A DNA stretch of 64,000 nt from Burkholderia sp. PAMC 26561. Its GTDB lineage: Bacteria; Pseudomonadota; Gammaproteobacteria; Burkholderiales; Burkholderiaceae. Shown in pieces: positions 46,831 through 56,912 of this stretch. The position numbers and the translations under genes are program-made. The stretch lies in contig NZ_CP014309.1 in assembly GCF_001557535.2 (NCBI RefSeq), forward strand, positions 434,001-498,000. The letters are read 5' to 3'. The number at the start of each line of letters is the position of its first letter. Position 1 is the first letter of the stretch. The notes under the pieces are model-generated. The model was not told where the DNA came from, made no database searches, and saw nothing but the letters and a program-made list of their open reading frames with translations.

Positions 46831-47745
46831 GTGACAGCAACCTCGGATCATCCGATGGACGGAATTGAAGTCCGGCCATTGAAGTTTGACCTTTCGGCGA
46901 AAACTATCGCGGATTGCGTTTGGAGCAGAACCTCTCCCCAATTTTCGGTTTTTATGAATGCCGTTGGAATTCACGTACCTCATTTCGAGAGGTATCTTAT
47001 TGCGGCGTTACGTCAGGCCAAACCGCAGATCAAAGACGAAAAGCTGCGCAACGATGTGTGCGCAATTATCGGACAAGAAGCAAATCATGCGAGTAACTAC
47101 GAACAGTTTTCCCGACGCTTATCGGGCCGGTATCCGAAACTCGCCGCAATTGACACGCGTTCGGCCAACTATTTTTCAAAGCACACTCAAAAAGATTCCG
47201 TAAAACGACTACTCGGGTTTACAGCAGGCTACGAGACGTTTTCTTTCCTCGCCGGACTGATCATCTTGGATAACTACGACAAATGGTTCGCGGATGCTGA
47301 CCCGGAAATTAAGGCCTTCTGGATTTGGCATCAAGTCGAGGAGGTCGAGCACGGTGCTGTCGCTTTCGACGTCTACCAGTATTTTTATAGCACCGACGAA
47401 ATTTACCGGAGATGGATGATCACTGTTGCGATGATGCGGGTCGCACTGGAAACAGTACAAGCATATGTTCATATGGCACGAACCGAGGGCTGGTTTCGGA
47501 ACCCGTTTATTGGAATCGCCCGAATGAGTTTCTGCTCTGTGATGATGTGGCGTTTTGCAAGAAACGCATTTCCCGCCTATAAGAAGGGATACCATCCCCG
47601 CCTCCATCCGTTGGTTACGACCAGTCAGAATGAAATTCAGATGGGCTGGCGTCGCTTCCAGAAGGCGGGCGGGGATGTTCTAGCTATCGATCAGGATAAA
47701 ATGTTGCGCATCCTTTCTTCGGACGACGCGCGTGAGTATCCGTAG
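46831..47745 (+). CDS. Predicted metal-dependent hydrolase (COG3687/PF10118 family)
   Basis: A 304-residue helical protein. Carboxylate/histidine clusters fit a di-metal site: IGQEANHASNYEQF (near residue 90), GYETFSF (about 135) and WHQVEEVEHGAVAFDVY (about 175), a ferritin-like arrangement. Its true reaction is unknown despite the hydrolase label. The start is GTG 46831, chosen because AGGAGG lies 6 nt upstream. It is convergent with the large regulator gene. Confidence 0.8.
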   Translation: MTATSDHPMDGIEVRPLKFDLSAKTIADCVWSRTSPQFSVFMNAVGIHVPHFERYLIAALRQAKPQIKDEKLRNDVCAIIGQEANHASNYEQFSRRLSGRYPKLAAIDTRSANYFSKHTQKDSVKRLLGFTAGYETFSFLAGLIILDNYDKWFADADPEIKAFWIWHQVEEVEHGAVAFDVYQYFYSTDEIYRRWMITVAMMRVALETVQAYVHMARTEGWFRNPFIGIARMSFCSVMMWRFARNAFPAYKKGYHPRLHPLVTTSQNEIQMGWRRFQKAGGDVLAIDQDKMLRILSSDDAREYP

Positions 47746-47784
47746 AAAGGTCTGGCGATTGACGTGGCATGGTCGTACCTGGGA

Positions 47785-50619
47785 TTAAGAAAGGTCAGAA
47801 AGAAGACTGTCGGCGATGAGAAGGTCTGCGGTGCTGAGACCTTCTGTAAAACGGGAACGTACGTCTTCGATGACAGTTCGAGCCTCTTCATGACGGGATT
47901 GATTTTTTCGTACTCGCGCGAGACTTAGCGCCGCGCGCAATTGCCACGCGAGCAATCCTCGTTCACGCGCTGAGTCAATCGACTTTACAAATTCCTGTTC
48001 CGCTAGCGACTCCGAATCACGGGTGCCAAGCCTAAGAAAAATCTCGCCTGCAATTCGATGGAGCTCCGGCGAAGATGTCCTGTCTCCCGTACGTTCTGCG
48101 TGTTCAATCGCGTTCGCTACTATCTTTGCTGCAAGGTTTGCTCTGCCATTTAAGGTTAATTGCGAGCAAAGCTCCGACAACGTCCCTGTCAGATAGGGAT
48201 TGAAACGCCACCCAGAGTGGACGCTAGCGAAGACGGGGTCAATAAGCCGATCGTACGCAGTGGCATCGCCCTGTGCCGAGATAATCAGACCTTTCCATAA
48301 ATCGACATATGGCGTCCAGGTCGCCATGCCGTGAATGCGAGCGATCTCAGACAAGCAGTTAACCTGATCATATAGCTGAGATATAGGCCCCGTTAGCAAA
48401 CTGAGAGGGCATGAGCACATCAACCGCGAGTACCAGCAATTCAAGGCATGACCGAGCGTATCCGCCCGCTCCATAGCCCGCCGCATCGCTTCCTTCGCCT
48501 GGTCCGCATATCCCTGGACCCAAAGCGTATGAGCAAGGGCACATTCTGCGGCAACATGCCCATCAACCTGAAAATCGTGGCTTAACGCATTCGATGCCGA
48601 CGGGGCACGGGAGAGAAATGCTGCCAGATGCGAGCGCGCCTCGCCCAAATCACCAAGACAAAACCGCGACGCACCGAGCATCTGTATGCCGCTTGCTGCG
48701 TCCTCGGGCCGTTGCGCAGTCTCAGAAATCTGGGAAAACCGCTCGGCAAAGGACAGCGACTGATCAAACGGCCCAAGCAAGTGGGTTGTAGCCCACAGTC
48801 CGTGCAAAGACTTTAGCTCTAGTTCGACATCGGTTGAACCGCCTGCTAGCTCAAGCGCACGGTTGAACTCGGTTTGAGCGTCTTGAGCCAAGCCCTCATA
48901 GAGCAGTACCGCTCCCAGGGCCAAGTGCAATTTCACAGATCTTTTTGCGTCGACGATGCCTAGGGCGTCTATCTGTGCGATTGCATTTGCGACGTTCAAA
49001 TGGCACTCGGCCACATATTCAACCTTCATCCAATAGGGAACGGCGGCTGTCACCAGTCGTATGCCTAACGCAGGGTCACCGCCGCTCGCGAAACACCATC
49101 CAAGCGCGAATCTGAGGTCGTCGTGGTAGTGCCGGAATGTATGTAAAAGCTCCTCCGGCTCGCCGCGCCCCCAATCAGACTCAACTCGCTCGAACTCCGC
49201 AAGGAAAAACTCGGCATGCCGCCTTGCGATCGTGGCGTGCTCTCCAGACTCGAGGAGTTTTTCGGCGGCATAGGTTCGGGTCGTTTCCGGCATACGATAG
49301 CTCGCCGTGCCACCAATCTGTGTAGCCGTAATTAACGATTTCGATACCAGATTCACCACCGCGTCCATGACTTCGCGTGCGAGCAACGTGGAATCCGACG
49401 CATTGGTCAGGGCCGTCTCAATCGAAAATCCGCCGACAAACACACTGAGTCTAGCGAATACGACGCGCTCAGGTAGCGGTAGCAAATCGTAACTCCAGTC
49501 AAAGGTATGACGTAAAGTTTGCTGTCGCGAAGGTACCGCTCTGCGTCCTTTGGTAAATAGCGCAAATTGGTCGTCGAGTCTGTCAGCAACGCCTTTTGCT
49601 CCAAGAAGCGCCACATTTGCGGCGGCGAGTTCGATCGCTAGCGGGATGCCGTCGAGCCGCTTGCAAATGCGCGCTTTGTATCTGACGACCTCTGCGTTAC
49701 TGTCCATGGCAACGCCGGCCGACTTGAGTCGGCTGTCTAGGAGACGCACCGAAGCACTATTCGCTAATTCCTCCGGCGAACTCGACTCGTTCAAAGGCAC
49801 CGCGAGCGCCGGAACCTGATAAGCATGTTCACTCACAATCCTGAGTGGTTCCCGACTGGTGGCTAAGACAGCGAGAAATGGCGCGCATCTCAAAAGTGTT
49901 TCGACCGTACTGGCTGAAGCGTCAATCAAATGCTCACAGTTATCGAGCACCAGAAGAATTCGTTTGTCACCTAGAGCGGCGATCGCCCGGTTTTCAAGAA
50001 TGCATCCGTCCGCCGGTGGAAATCCAAGCGCAGCAGCAATATTCATCGGGACATAATCTCCGGACGGGAGATTCTCAAGTTCCGCAAAGCACACTCCGTC
50101 GAAAAATGTGCTTGAGAGGCTCCGTGCTGCTTCAATCGCAAGACTTGTCTTTCCTACACCGCCGGCGCCAACAAGAGTTACCAGCCGATATGCCTTTACG
50201 AGTGCAGCGATCGTCGACAACGACTTTTCGCGGCCAATCAGTGGAGAAAGCCTCTCAGGCAATTTCAGGCCGCCGCTGGGTTGGCGAGGGTCGGTATTGC
50301 TATTGATCTCCGCTACGAACTGATAGCCCCTTCCCGAAATCGTGCGGATTGCCGAGCGCTCCGCGCCGAGCGCCTTCCGTAGCGAAGACATGTGAGATTC
50401 GAGGGTGTTTTTGTCGACGACCCGGTTTGGCCAGACCGATTCAAACAGCTCATCTTTGCTTAGGATTGTGCCCGACCCCCTCGCTAGCGTCACGAGGAGG
50501 TCGAATGCGCGCTCTCCGATAATCAAGGGTTCCCCACGGCAACGAATTGAGCGTTCCGTAACCGAAACTTCGAAAGGACCAAAGGCGAAGGATTCAAATT
50601 TGACGTGATCGCTATTCAT
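47785..50619 (-). CDS. Winged-helix/NTPase signal-transduction regulator (COG3903 type)
   Basis: A 944-residue protein in three parts. Residues 8-105 form an OmpR-type DNA-binding domain (LIIGERAFDLLVTLARGSGTILSKDELFESVWPNRVVDKNTLESHMSSLRKAL, shown by its helices). Residues about 125-400 form a STAND-type NTPase with Walker A GAGGVGKT (151-158) and Walker B ILLVLDNCEHL (221 on). The rest is TPR-like helical repeats. Such proteins are thought to couple ligand sensing to transcription; the target is unknown. ATG 50619 is clear. It shares a short convergent spacer with the metal-dependent hydrolase. Confidence 0.9.
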   Translation of the reverse strand: MNSDHVKFESFAFGPFEVSVTERSIRCRGEPLIIGERAFDLLVTLARGSGTILSKDELFESVWPNRVVDKNTLESHMSSLRKALGAERSAIRTISGRGYQFVAEINSNTDPRQPSGGLKLPERLSPLIGREKSLSTIAALVKAYRLVTLVGAGGVGKTSLAIEAARSLSSTFFDGVCFAELENLPSGDYVPMNIAAALGFPPADGCILENRAIAALGDKRILLVLDNCEHLIDASASTVETLLRCAPFLAVLATSREPLRIVSEHAYQVPALAVPLNESSSPEELANSASVRLLDSRLKSAGVAMDSNAEVVRYKARICKRLDGIPLAIELAAANVALLGAKGVADRLDDQFALFTKGRRAVPSRQQTLRHTFDWSYDLLPLPERVVFARLSVFVGGFSIETALTNASDSTLLAREVMDAVVNLVSKSLITATQIGGTASYRMPETTRTYAAEKLLESGEHATIARRHAEFFLAEFERVESDWGRGEPEELLHTFRHYHDDLRFALGWCFASGGDPALGIRLVTAAVPYWMKVEYVAECHLNVANAIAQIDALGIVDAKRSVKLHLALGAVLLYEGLAQDAQTEFNRALELAGGSTDVELELKSLHGLWATTHLLGPFDQSLSFAERFSQISETAQRPEDAASGIQMLGASRFCLGDLGEARSHLAAFLSRAPSASNALSHDFQVDGHVAAECALAHTLWVQGYADQAKEAMRRAMERADTLGHALNCWYSRLMCSCPLSLLTGPISQLYDQVNCLSEIARIHGMATWTPYVDLWKGLIISAQGDATAYDRLIDPVFASVHSGWRFNPYLTGTLSELCSQLTLNGRANLAAKIVANAIEHAERTGDRTSSPELHRIAGEIFLRLGTRDSESLAEQEFVKSIDSARERGLLAWQLRAALSLARVRKNQSRHEEARTVIEDVRSRFTEGLSTADLLIADSLLSDLS

Positions 50620-50819
50620 CTGCGAAGCGCTTATGAGAAGATTAACGAAACACTTATTGAACTAAAGTAGTTCTGACAATCACGACTGATCGCCCACCTC
50701 AATTATGGCGGAGCTATGAATGACCTTGTCAACTCCAATTTGCACGACGCAGGCCAACACGCTCGCGACGGCCTAGGTGCGTCTAACATGCCACGAGCAG
50801 TGACCCCCGGGCTGGCTAG

Positions 50820-51239
50820 TTCAGTATCGCGCTGGGCTTGGCCAAGTTGCTGGCACCGCGTGCGGTGTCACGTTCGGCGGGGCTCGGTAGCAGTGCGGCG
50901 CTTGTCCGGCTTTACGGGTTGCTGGAGCTTATATGCGGAATCGGCATCCTTGCTGCAGAGAAAGTGGCGCCGTTCCTTTGTGCACGCGTACGTGGCGATG
51001 TTCTGGACGTTGGAACTATCGTGCGCAGTCAAATACTGTCGATCGGCAAGGCCGAACTAGGGCGTTCGGAGCGGTAGTGCGAGTGCTTGGCGTCACAGCG
51101 CTCGATGTGTACGCGGCGCGTGGAATCCGCGAGGAGCTATCCAACGATGTTACGCCACCGATGCGCAATCATAGCAACCGCACCGGTTTTCCGTCCCCCG
51201 CCGGACGTAACGCGTGGCGGCGCTTGAGCGGACTTTGAG
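50820..51239 (+). pseudogene. Remnant of a small membrane cyclase-associated protein
   Basis: Two frames together resemble a Burkholderiaceae membrane protein often annotated with cyclase/dehydrase genes: FSIALGLAKLLAPRAVSRSAGL and LYGLLELICGIGILAAEKVAP (50820-51077), then in another frame LGVTALDVYAARGIREE and YSNRTGFP-like NHSNRTGFPSPAGRNAWR (to 51239). An in-frame TAG precedes the first part and a frameshift separates them, so it is dead. The family name is from memory and uncertain. Confidence 0.5.
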
Positions 51240-51453
51240 ACTCCGCGCGACATACGCACGCCCGACGCACTGCGTGCCATGAACCCTTCCGAAAAAGAAA
51301 TGACTAGTAGCCTTGACGCAATTGGGTACAGTCGCGTGAATGACCAAGATCGCCGAGACGACCGCCCGACAACTTGCCGCCGGTCCGGTGAGTCAGTCTT
51401 TTATTTGACATAAAAGGAATGATCATTCGGGATGCTGTAGGGGCAATATCCTA

Positions 51454-53005
51454 ATGTCGTGTTTTAGCAAGATAGAAATGTCGTGTTCTGCTGTTGGTGC
51501 AAGCTGGGAACTTTCGATCAGACGATGGGAGTTCGCCATGAAACCAACCGGACTGGTGACACTAAATATGCGCGAACTCGATCGTCTCAAAGTGATTCAG
51601 GCTGTCGTGGACCGGATGCTCAAACCGGGCCTGGCGGCTGAGCGTTTGAATTTGACGGTGCGCCAAGTCGAGCGTTTGGTGCTGCGGTACAAGCAAACGG
51701 GCGCAGCCGGTGTGGGCTCGGCAGCGCGAGGTCGTCCAGGCAATCGAAAGCTTGATGAGGTAACGGCATGCCGGGCACTGGTTTTGATTCGCGACCGATA
51801 CGCCGACTTTGGCCCAACGCTTGCCTGCGAGAAGCTGCGCGAATGTCATGGTTTAACGCTTTCCAAGGAGACGGTTCGCCACCTGATGACCGACGCCGGC
51901 CTGTGGATTCCACGCAAGCAGCGCCCGCCCAAGATCCATCAGCCGAGGAACCGGCGGTCTTGTCTGGGCGAGCTGATCCAGATCGATGGTAGCGATCACC
52001 GGTGGTTTGAAGACCGGGCGCCAGCGTGCACGCTGCTGGTGTTTATTGACGATGCCACAAGCCAACTGATGACGTTGCACTTCACCGCGACCGAATCGAC
52101 GTTCAGTTATTTCGAGGCCACGCGCAAATACATCGAGGCGCACGGCAAGCCCGTGGCACTCTATAGCGACAAGGCCAGCGTGTTTCACTGCAACCAGCAC
52201 GCGAGCACGCCCGACAAGGGCGTGACCCAATACGGGCGGGCCTTGTACGAGTTGAACGTGGACACGCTGTGTGCCAACAGCAGTCAGGCGAAGGGACGCG
52301 TGGAGCGGGCCAATCTCACCTTGCAGGACCGGTTGGTCAAAGAGTTGAGGCTGCGCAAGATCGATACGAAGGAGGCCGCCAACGCGTATGCGCCCCACTT
52401 CATGGCCGACTTCAATGGGCGCTTCGCGAAGATCCCGAAGAGCGCATTTAACGCGCATCGGCCGCTCAGGGGCGATGAAGACCTCGACCTGATTCTGACG
52501 CACCGGGTATTGCGTTGCGTGTCGAACAGCCTGACATTGCAGTACGACCGGGTCATCTACATGCTTGACGACACGCCGCAAACGCGTGCCCTCGCCCATC
52601 ACTACATTGATGTCTATGAATACCCGGATGGGCGTATCGAAATCCGGGCACATGGCAGCGCGCTGGCCTATCGCCAATACGACAGGCTATCAGCGATGGA
52701 CCAGGGTGCCGAGGTCGACAACAAGCGCCTTGAGCATGTGTTGGCGCTATCGCGCCAGGTGCAGATGGAGCGCGACAACCGGCGTATCTCGGGTTCACCG
52801 TCGCGGACCAATCAGGGTGAACCGGTGAAACCGAAGATGCGGGCCAACAACACGCGCAAACAACGCGAGCTCAAGCAAATCGACATGAACGCGATGATGC
52901 TAAGAAGCGCCGAACTGCGGGCAGCCGCGGTGGGGAAATGAGCTTTTTAAAGAGAGATTGATAAAGTCAAAACCCGACATTTCTAAAAAGTTTGAACCCC
53001 GACAT
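51454..53005 (+). mobile_element. ISNCY-family insertion sequence
   Basis: A 1.55-kb element whose ends form long imperfect inverted repeats. The left end has ATGTCGTGTT at 51454 and again 25 bp further; the right end has the reverse complement ATGTCGGG(G)TT twice (ending 53005 and near 52981). Two tandem copies at each end suggest two transposase-binding sites. No target duplication could be recognised by eye. The transposase frame is intact. Confidence 0.75.
51538..52941 (+). CDS. ISNCY-family transposase
   Basis: A 467-residue transposase with an N-terminal helix-turn-helix (AAERLNLTVRQVERLVLRYKQTG), a second helical domain (RYADFGPTLACEKLRECHGLTLSKETVRHLM), and an rve-type DDE core: D in QIDGSDHRWFED, D in LYSDKASVF and E in QAKGRVERANLTLQDRLVKEL. 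The C-terminal region is basic. The frame opens earlier (51454, inside the terminal repeat), but GGGAG precedes ATG 51538 (MKPTGLV). Confidence 0.87.
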   Translation: MKPTGLVTLNMRELDRLKVIQAVVDRMLKPGLAAERLNLTVRQVERLVLRYKQTGAAGVGSAARGRPGNRKLDEVTACRALVLIRDRYADFGPTLACEKLRECHGLTLSKETVRHLMTDAGLWIPRKQRPPKIHQPRNRRSCLGELIQIDGSDHRWFEDRAPACTLLVFIDDATSQLMTLHFTATESTFSYFEATRKYIEAHGKPVALYSDKASVFHCNQHASTPDKGVTQYGRALYELNVDTLCANSSQAKGRVERANLTLQDRLVKELRLRKIDTKEAANAYAPHFMADFNGRFAKIPKSAFNAHRPLRGDEDLDLILTHRVLRCVSNSLTLQYDRVIYMLDDTPQTRALAHHYIDVYEYPDGRIEIRAHGSALAYRQYDRLSAMDQGAEVDNKRLEHVLALSRQVQMERDNRRISGSPSRTNQGEPVKPKMRANNTRKQRELKQIDMNAMMLRSAELRAAAVGK

Positions 53006-53564
53006 CTGAACTTAGCCTCGACAGATGCGTAATGATAGTGCGCGTGCGGTAGCAGACAGGCTCCCATCGGGCAGGCGGTGCGGCAAGATTGGATACACCT
53101 GGTCGAGGTTCCCGCCAGACCGCATCACTCTGCGCTTCGAGCCGTTCGCGGCGCCGTCGATCGCGCCAGGATGGGCCGGGCGGATGCTGCGAATGGAAGA
53201 GGTGATCGCGCGCGACGGTCGCATTCATGAGACGAAGGACCAGTATTTCATCCTGGCGGATGGCACCGCCACAAGTTGGCTAGTCCACCGCCTACGATTA
53301 CCAGCGCCGGGATTAAGAAAATAGGGACACGAAAATATTCCAGATTTTTCCGCTTCGACTTTCGCTTCGGTACAAATGTATGTTTTACGAGGTCGCCGGA
53401 CCTGCCGTGGAATTGCTCACACTTTGTTTCAATTTGTCGCATTTCCCCGAGAAGCCCGTTGGGCCGTGGTTGCGGCGTTTTAGAACGACAGGCCGCGCGT
53501 TGGCTTGGTAAAGACTTTAAGGGAAGCTCCGTTAGAGGATTTAACCGCTTAAGGAGCGCACACC
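53006..53564. other. Intergenic, possible remnant frame
   Basis: No confident gene. A plus-strand frame 53025-53324 has protein-like sequence (around DQYFILADGTATSW) right after the IS end, which could be the 3' part of a gene cut by the IS, but I do not recognise it. An AT-rich stretch at 53320-53400 and the flgM leader follow. Confidence 0.4.
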
Positions 53565-53870
53565 ATGAAGATCGATTCCAGCAACATTCCCGCAGGATTT
53601 GAGACCGACAACTTGCGCGTGGCTGCCAAGAGCAAGGTACAAAGCACAGGCGCGGTGCAGCAAACTAGCGCGGCCGATGCAACCAGCTCGACGGTAAGCT
53701 TGTCGTCGTTGTCGAATCTGAGCGTGGCAGGCGCGTCGGACATCGACACGGCAAAGGTCGAATCAATCAAGGCCGCAGTTCGCGACGGCAGCTATAAGAT
53801 CGACTCCGGCAATATCGCCAGCGGTATGCTGAGCAGCGCGGGCGAACTGTTGAAGACGCAGTCGCGTTGA
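53565..53870 (+). CDS. flgM: FlgM-like anti-sigma-28 factor (orphan)
   Basis: A 101-residue protein. The N-terminal half is low-complexity (Ser, Thr, Ala), as in the disordered FlgM N-terminus. The C-terminal part SDIDTAKVESIKAAVRDGSYKIDSGNIASGMLSSAGELL matches the sigma-28-binding helices. ATG 53565 has AAGGAG upstream. FlgM normally sits with flgA and flgN; no flagellar gene is near here, so this may be a second, displaced copy or a paralogue that binds another sigma factor. Confidence 0.75.
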   Translation: MKIDSSNIPAGFETDNLRVAAKSKVQSTGAVQQTSAADATSSTVSLSSLSNLSVAGASDIDTAKVESIKAAVRDGSYKIDSGNIASGMLSSAGELLKTQSR

Positions 53871-55111
53871 TAGAAACGTGCTTCAGCGAAGGGTTTCTCG
53901 CGCCAGGCGAGGGCGTTCGCCAAAGATTGTCGTTTGCGTACTCGTTGGAGCAGGCAATAGGGTTCAGCGGTCGGCGCGTTTTTTCGTCGGCGCGCGCAAG
54001 GATCGTATCGTTGAGCTTTTGATTTTTGATTCGCTAGCCTGAACATTCCACACGACCGCGTTCGCGTTGTCTTAGCAATGAGGTTGCTGAAAGAGGTTTG
54101 CCCGCCGATCAAACGATCTCTATGGTTGGATCGAGGGATCACATATTGATGGTTGGCCAGGACCTCGATGATCACGCCGAAAGCACGACTGGCGGTGACG
54201 AGACTATCGACCGGCATACAGCAACGTCGAGGTCACCGCTTTTGCGGCGGATTTCGCATAGCGCCACCACCCGCCCTCTCGTAAGACCAGGATACAGCCA
54301 AGCGCTGGCGGTATTTCAGCGATTTCCCCCTAAGCCTTAAGTAAGGATCGCCGGTTGTAGGATACCTAATGAATTGGATGATTGACGAGAAGCCCGCTGT
54401 ACCTCATCCGTTCGCGTAAAACGGTCCCGGTGTTCCCTTTGCGATACTGGCTATGACGTCCAGTGAAACAGCAAATCGGCGCTGGTCGCGAGCCATGTCA
54501 ATCTGGATCGCGTTCGCTTGATTGGTTCTTTCTATTCAGCTTCTGGCCCGCTGGGCCTTGTCAGTCAATTCGTCGACGCAATTTCGTTTTGTACTGGGTG
54601 CGCATTTGACGCCAGAGGTCAGGAATTTCTTGCATTGATTCCTCGATCTCGCGAAATTCCATAGCAATGTGAAACCAACCCAGAATCTGAAAGTAAATCA
54701 AACCTATCGTCTCCGCAATATTGCTTACAGCGTGCTTTCTTTTGTCCCGATCCACAGCAAAACCCGATGCGGCGCGTTAGCACAAATCAACATTCTGTCA
54801 ATCCCGGCAAAATAAAAATGCGAACAACGCGCCGGTGCGAGGCCCATACGCAATTCGGAATTATAAGCGCGTGATACTGTGGCGGCGAAGCGCTTAAGAC
54901 CTATCCAGCATCTCGCCAGGCAAACAAACTTATGACGAGTGCAAGAATTCCGTCGGGGCTCGTCCGGCAGTTCCACTTCGCTTTTTTGCAGCGAAGATCA
55001 TTGGTAGAAAAATGCACTTAGCACGACCATAGACGAACTGAGCCGGCGGCCGGACGCACTCTAGTGCATTCGTCTTTCAAGGCATCGACAACCCAAAAAA
55101 GGATTTGCACG
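53871..55111. other. Long intergenic region, no gene confidently recognised
   Basis: About 1.2 kb between flgM and zwf. Apart from the small frame at 54561 no coding sequence stands out. The region near 54750-55000 is AT-rich. No RNA gene was identified. Confidence 0.45.
54561..54755 (-). CDS. Small hypothetical protein
   Basis: A 64-residue frame starting GTG 54755, with a helical, charged sequence (FREIEESMQEIPDLWRQMRTQYKTKL). Composition looks protein-like, but there is no clear ribosome-binding site and no recognised family. It might be a remnant. Confidence 0.3.
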   Translation of the reverse strand: MDRDKRKHAVSNIAETIGLIYFQILGWFHIAMEFREIEESMQEIPDLWRQMRTQYKTKLRRRID

Positions 55112-56575
55112 ATGGTAAAAATCTCTGCAGGGGTGGGTCCGCAATATCCACAAGTCGTCGTTCTGTTCGGCGCCACTGGCGATCTGGCGAGACGCAAACT
55201 CTTGCCAGGCCTGTTCCATTTGTCCAGCGCCGGATTCATTCCAGGATGCAGGATCATTGCCGTCGCGCTCGACAACATTCAGGTCGACGAATTTCGCCGC
55301 ACGGCGCGAGCAGCGCTCGACGAATTTTCATCTCGCAAGGTCGCCGAGAGGGAGTGGGACACGTTCGCCGCCAATCTGGATTACGTGCCGCTGACAGCGG
55401 GCGCGGAAGCGCTCAAGACTGCAGTGCTGAACGCCGAGCTGAGCTTCGATGGCGAGTGCCGGCGGCTGCACTACCTGAGCGTGCCACCGAACGCCGCGCT
55501 TTCCGCGGTCGGCATGCTCAAGGAAGCGGGCCTCGTGGAGCGCTCCCGGATCATCATGGAAAAACCATTCGGAACGGATCTGAAAAGTTCGGTGTCGCTC
55601 AATGCCCGTTTGCATGAAGTCTTCGAAGAAGAACAGATCTTCCGGATCGATCATTTTCTGGGGAAGGAACCCGCCCAGAACATCCTCGCTTTCCGCTTCG
55701 CGAACGGCCTGTTCGAGCCGATCTGGAATCGCAACTTCATCGACCACGTTCAGATCGATGTGCCCGAAACGCTGGGCCTCGGCAAGCGCGCCGGCTTCTA
55801 TGAACAGACCGGCGCATTTCGCGACATGGTCGTCACTCACCTCTTTCAAATTCTCGCGTTCATGGCAATGGAGCCGCCCACGTCGCTGGAACCGTCACCC
55901 ATCAGCGAGGAAAAGAACAAGGTTTTTCGTAGCATGTTGCCGATTCAACCAACCGATGTCGTCCGCGGGCAATACACCGGTTATCGGTCCGAGGAAGGGG
56001 TCGGTCCGGAATCGGAAACCGAAACATTCATTGCGTTGAAATGTTCCATCGACAACTGGCGCTGGGCCGGCGTGCCGTTTTATCTGCGCACGGGAAAGCG
56101 GCTGGCCGAGGGGCAACGGATCATTTCCATCGCGTTTCGCGAGCCGCCGAAGAGCATGTTTCCGGCAGGGTCCGGCGTCGGTTCGCAAGGGCCGGATCAT
56201 CTGACGTTCGACTTGGCCGACGCCTCGAAAATGTCGCTCTCGTTTTATGGCAAACGTCCGGGTCCGGGGATGCGGTTGGACAAACTCAGCTTGCAATTCG
56301 CGATGCGCGATACCGGTCTGATCGGTGACGTACTGGAGGCTTACGAGCGCTTGATCCTCGACGCCATGCGCGGAGACCGAACGCTTTTCACGACCGCCGA
56401 GGGCATCGAGCGGCTGTGGGAAGTCTCGACTGCCTTGCTTGAATCTCCACCACCGGTTCGCTTCTATGCTCCTGGCTCATGGGGGCCGAATGCCATCCAC
56501 CAACTCGTCGCCCCACGTGCGTGGCGGCTTCCGTTCGAGCGCGCGTGGCGGGATCCAAACGCGTTGGGCAGTTGA
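55112..56575 (+). CDS. zwf: Glucose-6-phosphate 1-dehydrogenase
   Basis: A 487-residue enzyme that oxidises glucose-6-phosphate with NADP+ as the first step of the oxidative pentose-phosphate and Entner-Doudoroff routes. Nucleotide-binding [10 protein letters not shown] is at residues 20-29 and the substrate-binding/catalytic RIDHFLGKE at 178-186. [10 protein letters not shown] and the C-terminal FYAPGSWGP are also family blocks. ATG 55112 follows AAGGAT; an upstream ATG at 55064 is less likely. It is not with pgl, glk or edd here, so it is probably an extra copy supplying NADPH. Confidence 0.93.
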   Translation: MVKISAGVGPQYPQVVVLFGATGDLARRKLLPGLFHLSSAGFIPGCRIIAVALDNIQVDEFRRTARAALDEFSSRKVAEREWDTFAANLDYVPLTAGAEALKTAVLNAELSFDGECRRLHYLSVPPNAALSAVGMLKEAGLVERSRIIMEKPFGTDLKSSVSLNARLHEVFEEEQIFRIDHFLGKEPAQNILAFRFANGLFEPIWNRNFIDHVQIDVPETLGLGKRAGFYEQTGAFRDMVVTHLFQILAFMAMEPPTSLEPSPISEEKNKVFRSMLPIQPTDVVRGQYTGYRSEEGVGPESETETFIALKCSIDNWRWAGVPFYLRTGKRLAEGQRIISIAFREPPKSMFPAGSGVGSQGPDHLTFDLADASKMSLSFYGKRPGPGMRLDKLSLQFAMRDTGLIGDVLEAYERLILDAMRGDRTLFTTAEGIERLWEVSTALLESPPPVRFYAPGSWGPNAIHQLVAPRAWRLPFERAWRDPNALGS

Positions 56576-56912
56576 GTTAAACGACTCCGCGTTTTGTTCG
56601 ATCTTTTCCCTAGCTAAGCGACGAACCATGACCAAACCAATATCGCTGGGATTCGTAAGAAGTGGTGACATCACGAAGTTGATGCTCCGGCGGCTAAATG
56701 ATCTCAAAGATGTGAGGCAGGAAGCGAAGGGAATATGGACGGCGAGCTACTCAAGAGCCAATCGACTGAAACATTGACATATCATTTACGGAACCTAATT
56801 TTCAGGTCTGTTTGCTGGGCGGTTTCAAAGGTGAAGTACAACGAGGGGTTTAGTGCTTGAGCTTGCTTTCGTCGCATTGGAAGGCGGACGCTCGCCGCAA
56901 TCGAAATTGAGG
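56576..56912. other. Intergenic, nothing recognised
   Basis: About 340 bp between zwf and IS6. No gene identified. Confidence 0.45.

Noticed and set aside
51853..52677. 274-residue minus-strand frame
   Set aside because: It is antisense to the ISNCY transposase.
55105..55617. 170-residue frame overlapping zwf
   Set aside because: It is an out-of-frame shadow of zwf.
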